In this document: positions 31,300-39,919 of the stretch, piece by piece
Numbering within the stretch: the stretch's first letter is position 1
Layout: every line of letters starts with the position of its first letter
Assembly (NCBI RefSeq): GCF_014842025.1
Contig: NZ_JACYUY010000031.1
Coordinates: forward strand, 1-64,000
Reading direction: 5' to 3'
DNA: 64,000 nt
Source: Massilia sp. CFBP 13721
Lineage (GTDB): Bacteria; Pseudomonadota; Gammaproteobacteria; Burkholderiales; Burkholderiaceae_D
Notes under the pieces: generated by a model
Databases searched by the model: none
What the model was told of the DNA's origin: nothing
The model's input: only the letters and a program-made list of their open reading frames with translations
Translations under genes and position numbers: made by a program

Positions 31300-32310
31300 T
31301 CAAACCGGCCACAGCGGCGGCTCGTCCATCAGCGCCACCTGCTCGCGCAATTCGAGAATCCGGTCCTGCCAGTAACGCTGCGTGTTAAACCACGGGAAGG
31401 CGGCGGGGAACGCCGGATCGTCCCAGCGCATCGCCAGCCAGCCTGCGTAATGGATCAGGCGCAGGGTGCGCAGGGCTTCGACCAGGTACAGCTGGCGCGG
31501 GTCGAAATCGCAAAAGTCTTCGTAGCCGGCCAGGACGTCGCTCATCTGGCGCACCATGTCGCCGCGCTCGCCCGAGAGCAGCATCCACAGGTCCTGCACG
31601 GCCGGTCCCATGCGGCTGTCGTCGAAGTCGACGAAATGCGGGCCGTCGCCGGTCCACAGCACGTTGCCGCCGTGGCAGTCGCCGTGCAGGCGCAGGGTCG
31701 GCTGCGCGCCGGCACGTTCGTAGCAGCGCGCCACGCCGGCCAGTGCCTGCTCGACCACGCTGGCGTAGGTCGCGCGCAGTTCGTGCGGCAGGAAATCGTG
31801 GCGGACCAGGAAATCGAAGGGCTCGCGCCCGAAGGTGTGCGGATTGAGTTCGGGCCGCAGCAGGTAGGGCTTCACTGCGCCCACCGCGTGGATGCGGCCG
31901 ATGAAGCGCCCCATCCACTCCAGCGTATCCGGGTCGCCCAGCTCGGGTGCGCGGCCGCCACGGCGCGGAAAGACGGCGAAACGGAAACCGTCGAATTCGT
32001 GCAGGGTACGGCCATCGATGCTCAAGGCCGGCACTACCGGGATTTCGTGTTCGACCAGTTCGGCGACAAAAGCATGTTCTTCCAGGATGGCGGCGTCGCT
32101 CCAGCGCTCGGGACGATAAAACTTGACCACCACCGGCTCGCCTTCGTCGCGCCCGACCTGGTAGACCCGGTTTTCATAGCTGTTCAAGGCCAGCAGGCGG
32201 CCGTCGCCGTGCAGGCCGACACTGTCGACGGCGTCGAGCACGCGGCTGGGGTCGAGCCGCGAGAACGGGTGCGCCGCGGATTTTGCGGAAGAAATAGACT
32301 CGTTGTGCAT
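31300..32310 (-). CDS. srkA: Stress response kinase A (YihE/RdoA-type Ser/Thr protein kinase)
   Basis: This 336-residue cytoplasmic kinase has the aminoglycoside-phosphotransferase fold. LLALNSYENRVYQVG (about 37) forms the nucleotide loop and VVVKFYRPERWSDAAILEEHAF (about 60-80) the Lys and helix-C Glu. LRLHGDCHGGNVLW (about 204) gives the catalytic Asp/Asn and FVDFDDSRMGP (about 222) the metal Asp. Length fits SrkA (328 in E. coli), which counters MazEF-type and envelope-stress death. The gene is divergent from the YecA-like gene. Confidence 0.92.
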   Translation of the reverse strand: MHNESISSAKSAAHPFSRLDPSRVLDAVDSVGLHGDGRLLALNSYENRVYQVGRDEGEPVVVKFYRPERWSDAAILEEHAFVAELVEHEIPVVPALSIDGRTLHEFDGFRFAVFPRRGGRAPELGDPDTLEWMGRFIGRIHAVGAVKPYLLRPELNPHTFGREPFDFLVRHDFLPHELRATYASVVEQALAGVARCYERAGAQPTLRLHGDCHGGNVLWTGDGPHFVDFDDSRMGPAVQDLWMLLSGERGDMVRQMSDVLAGYEDFCDFDPRQLYLVEALRTLRLIHYAGWLAMRWDDPAFPAAFPWFNTQRYWQDRILELREQVALMDEPPLWPV

Positions 32311-32426
32311 ATCAGCATTGTACGGCGCGGCGCGTTATTTCGTACGCTCGCCGCCTTCCAGGCGTTACACTGGCGGACTTCACGACGGACTTCACGAATA
32401 CAGCGCCAACCTTTTAAGAGCACACC

Positions 32427-33119
32427 ATGCAACTCGAACAGCCCCTCAGCGAAAAAGAATTCGACGAACTCGACCAGTTCCTCCTCTCCGAGCGCAGCCC
32501 GGAAGACGCGATGACGATGGACACCCTGCACGGCTACCTGACCGCGATCGCGATCGGCCCGGAAACCATCATGCCGGCCGAATGGCTGCCGCGCGTCTGG
32601 GGCCAGGATGGCACCGCCGCGCCGACCTGGAAGAACGGCAAGGAAGAAGAGCGCATCCTCAACCTGATCATGCGTTTCATGAACGAAGTGCTGATCACCT
32701 TCGAAGTCGCGCCGAAGGAATTCGAGCCGCTCTACTGCGAGCACGAGCACAACGGCCAGACCCTGATCGACGCCGAAGCCTGGTGCTGGGGCTTCTGGGA
32801 AGGCATGGAACTGCGTCCGGGGTCGTGGCAGCCGATCTGGGAATCCGAGGTCGCCGAACTGATGCGCCCCCTGTACCTGCTGGGCGCCGACGAGATCGAG
32901 GAAGAAGAACTGCCGCTGGTCGAAGACCCGGCCAAGGCGCACCAGCTGGCGCTGCAGATCGAAGCGAACCTGCCGGCCATCTACCGTTTCTGGCTGCCCC
33001 TGCGCAAGGCTGCGGTGGAAACCGTGCGCCACGAGACGCCGAAGGTCGGGCGCAACGACGACTGCCCTTGCGGCAGCGGCAAGAAGTTCAAGAAGTGCTG
33101 CGGAGCCGAATCGGCATAA
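32427..33119 (+). CDS. UPF0149 (YecA-like) protein with C-terminal SEC-C zinc motif
   Basis: The product is 230 residues long. The N-terminal UPF0149 domain (about 5-190) has the typical MTMDTLHGYLTAIAIGPETIMPAEWLPRVWG and IDAEAWCWGFWEGMEL segments. The C-terminus, GRNDDCPCGSGKKFKKCCG, is a complete SEC-C motif (C-x-C...C-C/H) like the one by which SecA binds zinc and ribosomes. YecA-like proteins bind SecB/ribosome-associated machinery through it, so a role around protein export or translation is likely. A terminator follows. Confidence 0.9.
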   Translation: MQLEQPLSEKEFDELDQFLLSERSPEDAMTMDTLHGYLTAIAIGPETIMPAEWLPRVWGQDGTAAPTWKNGKEEERILNLIMRFMNEVLITFEVAPKEFEPLYCEHEHNGQTLIDAEAWCWGFWEGMELRPGSWQPIWESEVAELMRPLYLLGADEIEEEELPLVEDPAKAHQLALQIEANLPAIYRFWLPLRKAAVETVRHETPKVGRNDDCPCGSGKKFKKCCGAESA

Positions 33120-33144
33120 TCGCAGCACGCCACCGCTGTAAAAG

Positions 33145-33170
33145 AAAAGCCCGGGAATACCGGGCTTTTT
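33145..33170 (+). terminator. Terminator after the YecA-like gene
   Basis: AAAAGCCCGG-gaata-CCGGGCTTTTT, a perfect 10-bp stem with a T run. Confidence 0.9.
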
Positions 33171-33230
33171 GCTTTCCAGTCCGAATAAAAGCGGCTGCCC
33201 GCAGGCAGCCGCGATCTGCTCGGAAATGAC

Positions 33231-33785
33231 TCAGGACTTGCGGCGCATGCCGGCGATACCGGCCAGGCCCAGGCCCAGTAGCGCCAGGCTCATCGGCTCT
33301 GGAACGTCGGCAGGAGCGACGACCTGGCGGCTGGTTTGCGCGAGCAGGCTCGACGACTCGACATTGAACGAGCCGTTGCCCTTGGTGATGCTGACGCTCA
33401 GGGTCAGCGCGCCATTCTTGTTCAGGGCGTCGATCGCCGTCTGATTCAGTTGCAGCTTCGAATAGGACAGCGAAGTCCCGTTCGGGATGTTCTTGAATTC
33501 TTGCGGCTCAGCGCCGTCCATGAGCTGGATCCCGTCCAGGAAAAACGCGAAGGTTTCGCTGCCGCCCTGGTCGCTGACATTCACGGTCAACCAGGCTGCG
33601 GTGAAGGTATCGGTTGCCTTGACGTAGTCTGCGCTGCCGTTGAAATCGAAGGTATGGCTGAATGCCTTGCTTGACGTCACTTCGAACGACTTCACCGGGC
33701 TGGCGCTGGGGATGAGGGCGGCATTGGCAATAGCCGAGCTTGCAAACAGGACAGCAGCGGCGGCGAACTTCGTGAATTGTTTCAT
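33231..33785 (-). CDS. PEP-CTERM sorting-domain protein
   Basis: The product is 184 residues long. A Sec signal peptide (MKQFTKFAAAAVLFASSAIANA) is followed by a beta-sandwich-like secreted domain (about 25-155, with FDFNGSADYVKATDTFTAAWLTVNV). A canonical C-terminal PEP-CTERM signal follows: VPEP, a hydrophobic span (MSLALLGLGLAGIAG) and the basic end MRRKS. Exosortase (EpsH/XrtA type) cleaves at this signal, and such proteins end up at the surface or in the exopolysaccharide matrix of biofilms or flocs. No Cys is visible. A near-perfect sigma-54 promoter lies upstream. Confidence 0.92.
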   Translation of the reverse strand: MKQFTKFAAAAVLFASSAIANAALIPSASPVKSFEVTSSKAFSHTFDFNGSADYVKATDTFTAAWLTVNVSDQGGSETFAFFLDGIQLMDGAEPQEFKNIPNGTSLSYSKLQLNQTAIDALNKNGALTLSVSITKGNGSFNVESSSLLAQTSRQVVAPADVPEPMSLALLGLGLAGIAGMRRKS

Positions 33786-33830
33786 TTCTTGAATCTCTAA
33801 TGGTTAAGTGGACAACTACTCGTTCATATA

Positions 33831-33846
33831 AGCAATTATTGTGCCA
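33831..33846 (-). promoter_or_regulatory. Sigma-54 (-24/-12) promoter of the PEP-CTERM gene
   Basis: On the minus strand the sequence TGGCAC-AATAA-TTGCT matches the RpoN consensus TGGCAC-N5-TTGCW exactly, with the invariant GG and GC ten bases apart. The -12 element is about 47 bases before the ATG at 33785. This predicts RpoN-dependent expression needing an enhancer-binding regulator. Confidence 0.8.
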
Positions 33847-33897
33847 CCCGGAAACCATAGAGTGAAATAAGCAACATCTTTTGAGCAATGATGTTAA

Positions 33898-33920
33898 TAC
33901 TGTAAGAAATTCCGACAGTA
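33898..33920. promoter_or_regulatory. Possible enhancer-binding site upstream of the sigma-54 promoter
   Basis: TACTGT-N11-ACAGTA forms a dyad about 55-75 bases upstream of the -24 element, where activators of sigma-54 promoters bind. The rest of the 310-base gap (33786-34095) is A/T-rich with no gene. Confidence 0.4.
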
Positions 33921-34095
33921 AATTGTTAATTCTACCGAGCAGCTCCGGTAACTTGTTGCGTCCGTTAGAGGCAAAGATTTTTGCACGCCGTGCTTTTCAA
34001 GCATGATTTTTACCCTCAGTCGTTGTTTTTTAGATATTTAGCCACATTGTCATCATTGAACTGGTAAATTTGTCTCCTTTTTAAGAATTTATGCA

Positions 34096-36291
34096 ATGCA
34101 CGTGTCTCAAGCCAAGTCAGAAATTCTTCCGATCCCGGGGTTTGCCCCACACCTGCATGCATTCGATTCCGGCGCCGCTCAATCCCGGCTGCTGATCATC
34201 GACGACGATCCGCGCTTGCTGCATTCCCTGCATGAGTTGCTGCGCGACGATGACATACAGGTGACGACCAGCCGCACGGGCAAAGAGGCGCTGGAACAAC
34301 TCGCCAGCGCACGTTTCGACCTGGTGCTGCTCGACCTGTGCCTGCCCGACGTTGGCGGTCACCGGATCATGGATGTCATCAGGCGCGAAAAGATCGACGT
34401 CGACGTCGTGGTCATCAGCGGCCGGGTCGAGATCGAAGCGGCGATCGGTGCGCTCAAGCGCGGGGCCTACGATTACGTGCGCAAGCCCTACAGCTTCGAA
34501 GAGATCCTGGCGACGGTGAGGAATGCGCTCGAGGGCCGGCGCCTGCGCCAGGCGAACCGGTATATCGCCCTCGAACTGGAAAATTCCGAGCGGATGTACC
34601 GCTACCTGGTGGACGCCTCGCCCGACATCATCTACACGCTCGACGATGAAGGGCGGTTCACCTATATCAACGACCGTGTCGGCCGCCTGCTCGGCTTCCA
34701 GCGCGAGCAGCTGATCGGCCAGCCTTACCAGGTGCTGGTGTTCGAAGACGACCTGGAACTGGCCAACCATGCCTTCAACGAACGCCGCGGCGACGAGCGC
34801 GCCGCGCGCAATATCGAACTGCGCCTGAAGTGTTCGCCACGCGCCGCCGTGCAGGACCCTGAGCAGGAAGCTGCCGTGCGCACGATCTCGCTGAACGCCT
34901 CGGGCATGTACTTGCAGGACCGGGCGAGCGACAAGCCGGGCTTCGTCGGTACCTATGGCGTCGTGCGCGACATCACCGAGCGCAAACGCGCCGAGGCGGT
35001 CATCTCGTACCAGGCCTATCACGACATCCTGACCGACCTGCCGAATCGCAGCCTGTTCCAGGACCGCCTCGGGCTGGCCCTGATCCAGGCCAAGCGCAAA
35101 AAGACCGACCTGGCCGTCATGTTCATCGACCTCGACCGTTTCAAGCTGGTGAACGACACGCTGGGGCACTTCAAGGGCGACCAGTTGCTGCAGCAGGTGG
35201 CGCGCCGCCTGAAGGCATGCCTGCGCGAAGGCGATACGCTGGCGCGCCAGGGTGGCGACGAATTCACCGTGGTGCTGCCGGACCTGCACCAGCATGACGA
35301 TGCCGGCCTGGTGGCGGCCAAGATCATCGACAGCCTGCAGCAGCCTTTCCAGCTGGACGAACACACCGCCCACATCTCGGCCTCGATCGGCATCGCCGTC
35401 TATCCGGCGCACGGGGAATCGCTCGACGAACTGCTGCGCAATGCGGACACGGCGATGTACCAGGTCAAGGGCGAAGGCAAGAACGGCTTTGCCTTCTTCG
35501 ACCAGTCCTCGCAGGAACTGCTGGAACGCCGGATCGCCTTCGGCCACAGCCTGCGCCGGGCGCTGGCCAACGACGAACTGGAAATGTACTACCAGCCCCA
35601 GGTCGACAGCACCGACAACCGCATCGTCGGCGTCGAGGCGCTGATCCGCTGGAACCATCCCACGCGCGGCTTGATCCTTCCCGCCGAATTCCTGCCGTAC
35701 GCCGAAGAAAACGACCTGGTGGCGCCGATGTCGGACTGGATGATCGACGCCCTGTGCCGCGACGTGCACGCGTGGAAAGGGGTGTGCGGCGACCTGAAAC
35801 TGTCGATCAACATCGCGCCGCAAACCCTCGATCGCGGCAGCTTCTACGACAAGATGCGCGGCGCGATCGCCGATTACGGCATCGCCCCCGGCCAGATCGA
35901 GATCGAGGTCACCGAAAACATCTGCATCGACAACCCGCACCACGCGATCGACCAGCTGCGGCGGCTGGAGCAACTCGGCGTCTCGGTGGCGATCGACGAC
36001 TTCGGCATCGGCTATTCGTCGCTGGCCTACCTGCACCGGTTCCCGGTCAATACCATCAAGATCGACCAGTCCTTCATCAGGACCATCGTCGACGAGGAAG
36101 CGCACTACCCCGTCGTCCTGGCCATCATCGCGATCGCACGCGGGCTGCGCCTGAACCTGATCGCGGAAGGCGTCGAGACCGACGTGCAGGTGCGCTACCT
36201 GCGCGCGCATGGCTGCACCGTGATGCAGGGCTACCGCTTTCACCGGCCGATGCCGGTCGGGGAATTCGTGGCGCTGGTGACGGCGGGGTAA
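34096..36291 (+). CDS. Response regulator with PAS, GGDEF and EAL domains
   Basis: The product is 731 residues long and soluble. The REC domain (about 32-150) has the acidic pair RLLIIDDDPRLL, phospho-acceptor Asp in LVLLDLCLPD, VVISGR and the Lys in YVRKPYS. PAS spans about 170-300 (MYRYLVDASPDIIYTLDDEGRFTYIND). The GGDEF domain (about 305-470) has an intact RQGGDEFTVV near 384 and begins DILTDLPNRSLF. The EAL domain (about 480-731) has intact GVEALIRWNHP, IEIEVTEN, IDDFGIGYSSL, IKIDQSF and AEGVET. Both cyclic-di-GMP synthesis and breakdown are chemically possible. No histidine kinase gene is adjacent. It is divergent from the PEP-CTERM gene, so a link to matrix production is possible. Confidence 0.93.
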   Translation: MHVSQAKSEILPIPGFAPHLHAFDSGAAQSRLLIIDDDPRLLHSLHELLRDDDIQVTTSRTGKEALEQLASARFDLVLLDLCLPDVGGHRIMDVIRREKIDVDVVVISGRVEIEAAIGALKRGAYDYVRKPYSFEEILATVRNALEGRRLRQANRYIALELENSERMYRYLVDASPDIIYTLDDEGRFTYINDRVGRLLGFQREQLIGQPYQVLVFEDDLELANHAFNERRGDERAARNIELRLKCSPRAAVQDPEQEAAVRTISLNASGMYLQDRASDKPGFVGTYGVVRDITERKRAEAVISYQAYHDILTDLPNRSLFQDRLGLALIQAKRKKTDLAVMFIDLDRFKLVNDTLGHFKGDQLLQQVARRLKACLREGDTLARQGGDEFTVVLPDLHQHDDAGLVAAKIIDSLQQPFQLDEHTAHISASIGIAVYPAHGESLDELLRNADTAMYQVKGEGKNGFAFFDQSSQELLERRIAFGHSLRRALANDELEMYYQPQVDSTDNRIVGVEALIRWNHPTRGLILPAEFLPYAEENDLVAPMSDWMIDALCRDVHAWKGVCGDLKLSINIAPQTLDRGSFYDKMRGAIADYGIAPGQIEIEVTENICIDNPHHAIDQLRRLEQLGVSVAIDDFGIGYSSLAYLHRFPVNTIKIDQSFIRTIVDEEAHYPVVLAIIAIARGLRLNLIAEGVETDVQVRYLRAHGCTVMQGYRFHRPMPVGEFVALVTAG

Positions 36292-36316
36292 GACCCCCCG
36301 GGGTCAGGTCCGCCAC

Positions 36317-37444
36317 TCAGGCCGCCGTCTCGAGCCGCTCTTCGCTCAGCGCCGCCAGCAAATCGGACTGGCTGACCAGGCCCACCATCGCGCCCTCCTT
36401 GTCGACGATCGCCACCTGGTGATAGCCCTTGTCGGTCAGGAGCGGCACCAGTTGCGCCAGCGGGTCGTCCACTTCCAGCGCCACCACGCGCTGCTGCATC
36501 GCGTCCTGCACGCGCAGCGCGGCGCCCGGCACCAGCTGGCGCAGGCGCGCGCCCCAGCCGAGCTGGCGCAGCACGTCTTCCTGGGCCAGCACGCCGCGCA
36601 GGTGGCGCACCTCGTCCAGGACCGGCAGCGACTGCAGGCGATAGCGCAGCAGCAGTTCGCGCGCATGCTCGACGGTGTCGCGCGGGGAGACGAACACGAT
36701 CCGGGTCGACATCAGTTCGCCGCAGATGCGTTCCTTGAAGCGGCGCTGCAGCGCCAGCTGGCGCGCGTCGTCGACGATGGCGAGCAGGTCGTCGCGGCTG
36801 ACGTCGAGCACTTCGCCATAGCGCCCGAGGGCCGCAACCAGGTCGTGCTCGGTGATGCCCAGGCGCGCGTTCGGCGCCGGGTCGCCGGTGCCGTGCAGGT
36901 TGCGGTCGGCGGCATGCTGGGCGTGCGGATAGCGGCGTCCGGTAAGGTTGTTGTAGAGGATGGCGGCGAGGACGATCAGGGTCGAATTCAGGGCCACGGG
37001 ATTGAGCGCGAACATCCAGCCTGCTTCATGCACCGCATGGCCGCCGAGCACGGTAGTGAGCGCCACCGCGCCGCCGGGTGGGTGCAGGCAGCGCAAGGCG
37101 AACATGGCGGCGATCGCCAGGCAGCCGGCCAGCGGCGCGGCAAGCAGCGTGTCCGGCACCAGCGCGGCGCAGGCGACGCCGATCAGGGCTGACACCGTAT
37201 TGCCGCCAGCCACCGGCCAGGGCTGGGCCAGCGGGCTGGCCGGCACGCAGAACAGCAGCACGGCCGAGGCGCCCATCGGGGCGATCAGCCAGGACGCCTG
37301 CTCAGGCGCCAGCACATGGGTCAGGAGTGCGGTGACGAACAGGCCGACACAGGCGCCGATGGTGGCGCGGATGCGTTCGGGTTTACTACTGGGAAGGGGC
37401 TGCGGCAGGAAGCCATGCAGCCATTGCTGAAATATTGCGCGCAT
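36317..37444 (-). CDS. HPP family membrane protein with CBS pair
   Basis: The protein has about 375 residues from ATG 37444 (MRAIFQQWLHGFLPQPLPSSKPERIRATIGACVG...). The N-terminal HPP domain (about 20-175) has four TM helices and family motifs APMGASAVLLFCVPASPLAQPWPVAGGNTVSALIGV and LRCLHPPGGAVALTTVLGG, containing the name-giving H-P-P. The C-terminal half is soluble and carries two CBS modules (about 245-300 and 315-375: MSTRIVFVSPRDTVEHARELLLRYRLQSLPVLDE; VQDAMQQRVVALEVDDPLAQL), which usually sense adenine nucleotides. HPP proteins are linked to nitrite transport in some organisms; substrate here is unknown. Confidence 0.88.
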   Translation of the reverse strand: MRAIFQQWLHGFLPQPLPSSKPERIRATIGACVGLFVTALLTHVLAPEQASWLIAPMGASAVLLFCVPASPLAQPWPVAGGNTVSALIGVACAALVPDTLLAAPLAGCLAIAAMFALRCLHPPGGAVALTTVLGGHAVHEAGWMFALNPVALNSTLIVLAAILYNNLTGRRYPHAQHAADRNLHGTGDPAPNARLGITEHDLVAALGRYGEVLDVSRDDLLAIVDDARQLALQRRFKERICGELMSTRIVFVSPRDTVEHARELLLRYRLQSLPVLDEVRHLRGVLAQEDVLRQLGWGARLRQLVPGAALRVQDAMQQRVVALEVDDPLAQLVPLLTDKGYHQVAIVDKEGAMVGLVSQSDLLAALSEERLETAA

Positions 37445-37639
37445 AAAACTGCAAAGAGCAAAGACCGCAATTACACCACATCGGCCTCGCAACCGCAGGC
37501 CCTCGCGAGAATCCTCAAATATGTCAAATGCGCGTTCGCGCACGGACGGACGAGCTCGCTCTCTTCATCCTGTGCACTGAACTCACCTGCGACGCACCGC
37601 GCCGCATGATGTCAAATTCGACAAAAAAAGGAGCCCTCC

Positions 37640-38674
37640 ATGAAGAAAGCACTGCCACTCACGCTGCTCGCCGGCGCCGCCCTCCTCGCCACCAGCGCCT
37701 GGGCCCAGTCCAACAAGCCGCCGAAAGCCGATGCGCACATGCAGAAGGTGCTCGACGCCCACGCCGCCCTGAACCCGAAGCCGATCGAAACCCTGACGCC
37801 GGACGAGGCGCGCAAGCAGCCGACGCCGGCCGACGCCGTGAAAAAAGTCCTGACCGACATGAAGAAATCGACCGCGCCGGAACCCGGCGTGACGGTGAAA
37901 ACAATGACGGTCGGCAGCGGCGCCGCCAGCTTCCCGGTCCACATCTACACCCCTGAAGGCAAGGGGCCGTTCCCGGTGATGGTGTACTACCACGGCGGCG
38001 GCTTCGTGATCGCCGACACCAAGGTGTACGACGCCAGCCCGCGCGCACTGGCGAAGATGGCCAACGCCATCATGGTCTCGGTCGACTACCGCCGCGCGCC
38101 GGAACACAAGTTCCCGGCCGCGCCGAACGACGCCTTTGCCGCCTACCAGTGGACAATCGAGCACGCACGCGAATTCAACGGCGACCCGGCCCGCGTCGCG
38201 GTCGGCGGCGAGAGCGCGGGCGGCAACCTGGCGACCGTGGTGTCGATGATGGCGCGCGATAAACAGGTGGCGCTGCCGCTGCACCAGCTGCTGGTGTATC
38301 CGGTGGTGAACGACGACATGAACACGCCGTCGTACCAGAAGAATGCCGAGGCCAAGCCGCTCAACAAGGCGATGATGGCCTGGTTCTTCGGCCACTACGG
38401 CGGCGACCCGAAGAGCCCGTATGCGCTGCCGATGAAGGCGGCGTCGCTCAAGGGACTGCCGCCGGCGACGATCATCGCGGCCGAGATCGACCCGCTGCTG
38501 TCCGAGGGCAAGGCGTACGCCGACAAGCTCAAGAAGGATGGCGTGGCCGTCAGCTACAAGGAGTACAAGGGCGTGACGCACGAGTTCTTCGGCATGGGCG
38601 CGGTGGTGCCGAAGGCGAAGGAGGCGGAGCAGTTTGCGGCGGATGCGTTGAAGAAGGCGTTCAAAGCCAAGTAA
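37640..38674 (+). CDS. Secreted alpha/beta hydrolase (HSL-type esterase)
   Basis: The product is 344 residues long. A signal peptide (MKKALPLTLLAGAALLATSAWA) indicates export. The oxyanion-hole motif YYHGGGFVIAD (about 114), the nucleophile motif GESAGGN (about 192), the acid in EIDPLLSEG (about 280) and the His in THEFFGMG (about 313) form the catalytic set of the hormone-sensitive-lipase family. Substrates are probably short-chain esters. A strong AGGAG site precedes the ATG. It lies upstream of, and in the same orientation as, the MBL hydrolase, but a repeat-rich gap separates them. Confidence 0.9.
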   Translation: MKKALPLTLLAGAALLATSAWAQSNKPPKADAHMQKVLDAHAALNPKPIETLTPDEARKQPTPADAVKKVLTDMKKSTAPEPGVTVKTMTVGSGAASFPVHIYTPEGKGPFPVMVYYHGGGFVIADTKVYDASPRALAKMANAIMVSVDYRRAPEHKFPAAPNDAFAAYQWTIEHAREFNGDPARVAVGGESAGGNLATVVSMMARDKQVALPLHQLLVYPVVNDDMNTPSYQKNAEAKPLNKAMMAWFFGHYGGDPKSPYALPMKAASLKGLPPATIIAAEIDPLLSEGKAYADKLKKDGVAVSYKEYKGVTHEFFGMGAVVPKAKEAEQFAADALKKAFKAK

Positions 38675-38719
38675 TTTTGCTTCGGCACCGGTGGTGACGT
38701 TGCCACCGGTGCCGGCGGT

Positions 38720-38910
38720 GTACCGCGTGGAGTCGGGACTCCACCCTACGAGGATGTGAAAAAATCGCCATGGCTGCGTTGCCTCGTCTCGCCGTACACT
38801 CGTACTGTCTTCGACTCGGCGCCGGGCGGCCGTATCCCTTGCCCTGACGTTTTTTTCACATCCTCTACGGATCGCGCAAATCGTAGGGTGGAGTCCTGAC
38901 TCCACGCGTT
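38720..38910. repeat. REP-like repeat 3, split by a MITE-like insertion
   Basis: The left arm is CGCGTGGAGTCGGGACTCCACCCTAC (about 38725-38749, given here as an imperfect palindrome). A second REP unit, CGTAGGGTGGAGTC...GACTCCACGCG, lies at about 38882-38910. Between them sits the 116-bp element described separately. The 302-base gap between the esterase and MBL genes holds no gene. Confidence 0.75.
38750..38865. mobile_element. MITE-like 116-bp element with TAC target duplication
   Basis: The terminal inverted repeats GAGGATGTGAAAAAA and TTTTTTCACATCCTC bound a non-coding 116-bp sequence, flanked on both sides by TAC (38747-38749 and 38866-38868). It splits what would otherwise be the CCACCCTACGG end of the REP-like repeat. 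No transposase frame fits inside, so any movement would need an enzyme supplied elsewhere. Confidence 0.6.
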
Positions 38911-38976
38911 TACGGCGCTTGCATTTCGTTGGCATGGTTGATATACGATATACAACCATTACTCAACGGAGAATCC

Positions 38977-39915
38977 ATGAACCGCCCTGCCCTGTGCCTG
39001 CTCGCCGCCCTGATCGCCGCACCGTCGTTCGCCGCCGCGCCGATGGCAAAAACCCCGGCCCCCGGCTACTTCCGCATGATGCTGGGCGACTTCGAGGTCA
39101 CGCCGCTGTCCGACGGCACCGTCGACCTGCCGGTCGACAAGCTGCTGGCGCAAAAGGCCGACAAGACCAACGCTACGCTGGCGCGAGCGCACCTGAAAGC
39201 GCCGCTGGAAACCTCGGACAACGCCTTTCTGGTCAACACCGGCAGCAAGCTGATCCTGATCGACACCGGCGCCGGCGTGCTGTTCGGGCCGACCCTGGGC
39301 AAGCTCCAGGCGAGCCTGAAGGCGGCCGGCTACACCCCGGAACAAGTCGACGAGGTGTATCTCACCCACATGCACAGCGACCACCTGGGCGGCCTTACCG
39401 CGCAGTCGAAGGCGGCCTTCCCGAACGCGCTCGTGCGCGCGTCGAAAGTGGAAGCCGACCACTGGCTGAACCAATCAAAAATGGACAAGGCGCCCGCCGA
39501 CGGCAAGGGCACGTTCAAAAATGCGATGGCCGCACTCGACCCGTACGTCAAAGCCGGCAAATTCAAGACCTTCGAGGGCGACGTCGAGCTCGCGCCGGGC
39601 ATCCGTGCCCAGGGCGGGCACGGCCACACGCCGGGCCACACGACCTATGTGATCGAAAGCCGCGGCCGCAAGATGGTGGCGATCGGCGACCTGATCCACG
39701 TGGCGGCGGTGCAGTTCGAGGATCCGGCGGTGACGATCGAATTCGACGGCGACCAGAAAGCAGCAGCCGCGGCGCGCAAGCGACTGTTCGATGCGGCGGC
39801 CAAGGATGGCGCCCTGGTCGGCGGCGCCCACCTGCAATTCCCAGGCCTGGGCTACCTGCGCACCGAAGGAAAAGGCTACCGCTGGATACCGGTGAATTAC
39901 ACCCAGATGCGTTAA
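38977..39915 (+). CDS. Secreted MBL-fold metallo-hydrolase
   Basis: The product has 312 residues from ATG 38977, chosen for the GGAGA site and the signal peptide MNRPALCLLAALIAAPSFAAAP. The metal-binding motif THMHSDHLGG (H-x-H-x-D-H, about 131) is followed by further ligands in GGHGHTPGHTTYVIES (about 213) and IGDLIHV (about 236). This arrangement fits the two-zinc glyoxalase/lactonase/AttM-like group more than beta-lactamases. A periplasmic hydrolase, possibly a lactonase, is likely; the substrate cannot be fixed. It ends 4 bases from the convergent hybrid kinase gene. Confidence 0.88.
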   Translation: MNRPALCLLAALIAAPSFAAAPMAKTPAPGYFRMMLGDFEVTPLSDGTVDLPVDKLLAQKADKTNATLARAHLKAPLETSDNAFLVNTGSKLILIDTGAGVLFGPTLGKLQASLKAAGYTPEQVDEVYLTHMHSDHLGGLTAQSKAAFPNALVRASKVEADHWLNQSKMDKAPADGKGTFKNAMAALDPYVKAGKFKTFEGDVELAPGIRAQGGHGHTPGHTTYVIESRGRKMVAIGDLIHVAAVQFEDPAVTIEFDGDQKAAAAARKRLFDAAAKDGALVGGAHLQFPGLGYLRTEGKGYRWIPVNYTQMR

Positions 39916-39919
39916 AAAT

